Part shown: one piece after another, positions 62,234 through 64,000 of the stretch
Position numbering within the stretch: the stretch's first letter is position 1
Layout: each line of letters opens with the position of its first letter
Source of the DNA: Roseobacter sp.
Lineage (GTDB): Bacteria; Pseudomonadota; Alphaproteobacteria; Rhodobacterales; Rhodobacteraceae
Assembly (NCBI GenBank): GCA_024636475.1
Contig: JAGXHA010000069.1
Coordinates: 1 to 64,000 of the forward strand
DNA: 64,000 nt
Reading direction: 5' to 3'
The notes under the pieces: generated by a model
The model's input: the letters and a program-made list of their open reading frames with translations, nothing else
What the model was told of the DNA's origin: nothing
The model's database searches: none
Made by a program: the position numbers and the translations under genes

Positions 62234-62970
62234 CACGCCTGCTGGCCCTTGCATTGTTGCTGGGACTGGCCGGTGGCAAAGCCAGCGCCGAGACATGCCG
62301 CAGCGAGACGTTCAAGGATAAAACCTACACCCTTTGCGAAGTCGATCTGAACACAGACCAGCTGGGACTGTTTCTATATGCCCCTGACGGTAGCCCCTTT
62401 GGCTATTTCAACACATTGGACAAAGCGCTGAAAGCGCAAGGCAAGAGTTTGGGCTTTGCGATGAACGCGGGCATGTACCACGATGACCGCGCCCCGGTCG
62501 GGTATTACCTCGAAAACGGCACAGAACTTCAGCGCGTGATCAACACCGACGGACCGGGCAACTTTGGCCTGCTTCCGAACGGCGTTCTGTGTCTGCGCCC
62601 TGCGCGTGCCGATGTGATTGAAACAGAACGGTTCTTGCGCGAGAAACCGGACTGCACCAGTGCCACACAATCCGGCCCTATGCTGGTTATTGATGGCAAA
62701 CTGCATCCGAGGTTTATACAAAACGGCACGTCTCGATACATCCGCAACGGCGTGGGAACCTCCGAGGACGGCAAGCGGGCGTATTTTGCAATTTCAGACC
62801 AAGTGGTCAATTTCCATGATTTCGCAACGTTCTTTCGCGATCATCTTAAACTTCCAAACGCCTTGTATTTTGACGGCAACATCTCTCGCATGAGAGCGCC
62901 GGAATTGGGTCGGAATGACTTGGGGTTTAGTCCGCTGGGCCCAATTATTGGCGTCGTGAACGACCAATAG
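62230..62970 (+). CDS. Phosphodiester glycosidase-like (DUF2233/NAGPA) exported protein
   Basis: A 246-aa protein with a Sec signal (cleavage after ASA, residue 20) and a phosphodiester glycosidase (NAGPA) domain: [16 protein letters not shown] (about 76-91), VLCLRPA and [13 protein letters not shown] (about 145). The family cleaves sugar phosphodiester links, e.g. in wall polymers. It overlaps rbfA by 4 bases and stands between rbfA and truB, an unusual insertion point. Confidence 0.88.
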   Translation: MTRLLALALLLGLAGGKASAETCRSETFKDKTYTLCEVDLNTDQLGLFLYAPDGSPFGYFNTLDKALKAQGKSLGFAMNAGMYHDDRAPVGYYLENGTELQRVINTDGPGNFGLLPNGVLCLRPARADVIETERFLREKPDCTSATQSGPMLVIDGKLHPRFIQNGTSRYIRNGVGTSEDGKRAYFAISDQVVNFHDFATFFRDHLKLPNALYFDGNISRMRAPELGRNDLGFSPLGPIIGVVNDQ

Positions 62971-63091
62971 AGCGGTCGATGAAGAATTTTTATGCCTTCG
63001 GCGAGGATTTTGGACCATTTGGAACAACTCGGTCTGGGCTTTTGCGTCTGGCATTTGATAGGACGCAGTCAAATCAGATAGGGTTCAAGAC

Positions 63092-64000
63092 ATGGCGCGC
63101 AGACGCAAGGGACGGGATATTTCAGGTTGGCTTGTGGTGGATAAACCCGCCGGTCCAACCTCTACGACCGTGGTAAACAAGGTTCGTTGGGCGTTGAATG
63201 CGAACAAGGCCGGCCACGCCGGAACACTGGACCCGGAAGCGACAGGTGTTTTGGCGATTGCATTGGGCGAGGCGACAAAGACTGTTCCTTACATCACCGA
63301 CGCGCTGAAAGCCTATGAGTTTACAGTTCGGTTGGGCGTGGCGACCAACACAGATGATGCCGAAGGCGAGGTACTGGAAACCAGTGACATTCGCCCCGAT
63401 GACGAGGAAATCAAAGCCGGCCTGGCAGGGTTTATTGGCGATATCGAACAGGTTCCCCCCCAATTTTCGGCGGTAAAGATCGATGGGCAACGCGCCTACA
63501 AGCTGGCGCGTGAAGGCGAAACAATGGCCTTGGCAGCGCGCCCACTTTGGGTGGAAAGCCTTCTGCTGATCGACCGCCCTGATGCTGACCATGTCACGCT
63601 TGAAATGGTTTGCGGCAAAGGCGGCTACGTCAGGTCGATTGCACGCGATTTGGGGCAGAAGTTGGGATGCTTCGGGCATGTGCGTGATCTGCGCAGGGTC
63701 TGGTCCGGCCCCTTCGAGGCCAGCGAAGGTCTGACGATGGACCAGGTCGAGGCGATGGCCCGGACAGAGGCGCTTGACGCCTATCTGTTGCCACTCGAGC
63801 AAGGTCTTCAAGATTTGCCAGAAGTCAAAGCAACCGCAGAGGGTGCCGCCCGCCTGCGCAACGGTAATCCCGGCATGGTCATCGCATCAGATGTGCAATA
63901 CGGCGACGAGGTCTGGGCGTCTTTCGAGGGGCGTGCTGTCGCCGTGGGCCGTTTCAAAGCGGGCGAACTGCATCCTTCACGGGTGTTCAACCTTCCGCAA
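63092..64000 (+). CDS. truB: tRNA pseudouridine-55 synthase TruB (runs to the right edge)
   Basis: The reading frame from ATG 63092 continues to the last base, 303 codons without a stop, so the end is outside the window; typical TruB length is close to this. The catalytic Asp lies in [14 protein letters not shown] (about residues 41-54), and [12 protein letters not shown] and [12 protein letters not shown] are present. It converts U55 in the T loop of tRNAs. It follows the glycosidase-like gene by 121 bases. Confidence 0.95.
   Translation, partial: MARRRKGRDISGWLVVDKPAGPTSTTVVNKVRWALNANKAGHAGTLDPEATGVLAIALGEATKTVPYITDALKAYEFTVRLGVATNTDDAEGEVLETSDIRPDDEEIKAGLAGFIGDIEQVPPQFSAVKIDGQRAYKLAREGETMALAARPLWVESLLLIDRPDADHVTLEMVCGKGGYVRSIARDLGQKLGCFGHVRDLRRVWSGPFEASEGLTMDQVEAMARTEALDAYLLPLEQGLQDLPEVKATAEGAARLRNGNPGMVIASDVQYGDEVWASFEGRAVAVGRFKAGELHPSRVFNLPQ

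Noticed and set aside
62979..63176. 65-codon plus-strand frame before truB
   Set aside because: Overlaps the truB start in another frame and lacks a ribosome site.
1..64000. CRISPR arrays, prophage genes, transposases, toxin-antitoxin or defence islands
   Set aside because: No spacer-repeat series, integrase or transposase motif, or known defence family was found on either strand.

Overview
The window looks like a chromosomal segment of a marine Rhodobacteraceae (Roseobacter-group) alphaproteobacterium. Evidence is the set of alphaproteobacterial families (DUF1674/SDHAF4, DUF3035/BamF, DUF3833, DUF1365, PuuD, the cysteine-poor L36, the rsmB-heparinase-purH-lspA gene order), the moderately GC-rich coding style, and a short intergenic repeat of Roseobacter appearance. 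No prophage, transposase, integrase, CRISPR array or rRNA operon was seen. Almost all DNA is explained by ordinary chromosomal genes; 58 protein genes (one cut by the right edge) and one tRNA are listed.

Layout. 1-9.6 kb: msrQ-msrP (periplasmic methionine sulfoxide repair), clpB with a heat-shock-like promoter, a small orphan gene, pyrF, a NUDIX hydrolase divergent from dinB, an N-formylglutamate amidohydrolase, tRNA-Val(GAC) and rpmJ. 9.9-13.7 kb: a YghU-type glutathione transferase and a convergent pair of ferric-iron ABC transporter genes (binding protein and permease, no ATPase) that share an upstream palindromic element. 13.8-22.5 kb: one minus-strand cluster holding a complete Liv-type ABC importer plus two different adenylate-forming CoA ligases, which suggests uptake and CoA activation of an organic acid. 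22.6-25.7 kb: hybrid histidine kinase, OmpR-type regulator and GNAT acetyltransferase, overlapping end to end. 25.7-33.5 kb: enoyl-CoA hydratase, a tiny WGR protein, an M20 amidohydrolase, a lone formate dehydrogenase alpha subunit, and an operon of histidine phosphatase, glutathione transferase and a saccharopine dehydrogenase-like enzyme.

33.6-38.2 kb: a five-gene minus-strand operon (FAD amine oxidase-like, DUF1365, MFS, DUF3833, SDR) in which every junction is a 4-base stop/start overlap; it resembles the singlet-oxygen / fatty-acid-modification genes of Rhodobacter sphaeroides. 38.4-41.4 kb: rmuC and mutL. 41.5-47.9 kb: urate catabolism (puuD, NCS2 permease, allA, allE, an allantoinase-OHCU decarboxylase fusion, divergent uraH), which degrades urate to glyoxylate and lacks only a clear allantoate hydrolase; the M20 enzyme at 26.8 kb could fill that step. 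48.0-51.4 kb: deoC and a tandem-domain aldehyde dehydrogenase. 51.5-60.0 kb: an active/inactive M16 peptidase pair, the bamF-like lipoprotein, lspA, purH, a heparinase II/III-like protein and rsmB. 60.1-64.0 kb: SDHAF4-like protein, a secreted orphan, dapB, rbfA, a phosphodiester glycosidase-like protein and truB (open at the edge).

The most unusual non-coding signal is a short intergenic repeat with the core GGATATTTAAGAGCCAGAGA, found seven times in six intergenic regions, once as a perfect 32-bp inverted pair between convergent genes. Other signals that genes do not explain are a perfect 16-bp hairpin in the puuE-uraH divergent region, two mutually exclusive hairpins in the tRNA-Val leader, and the shared box in front of the two iron genes.
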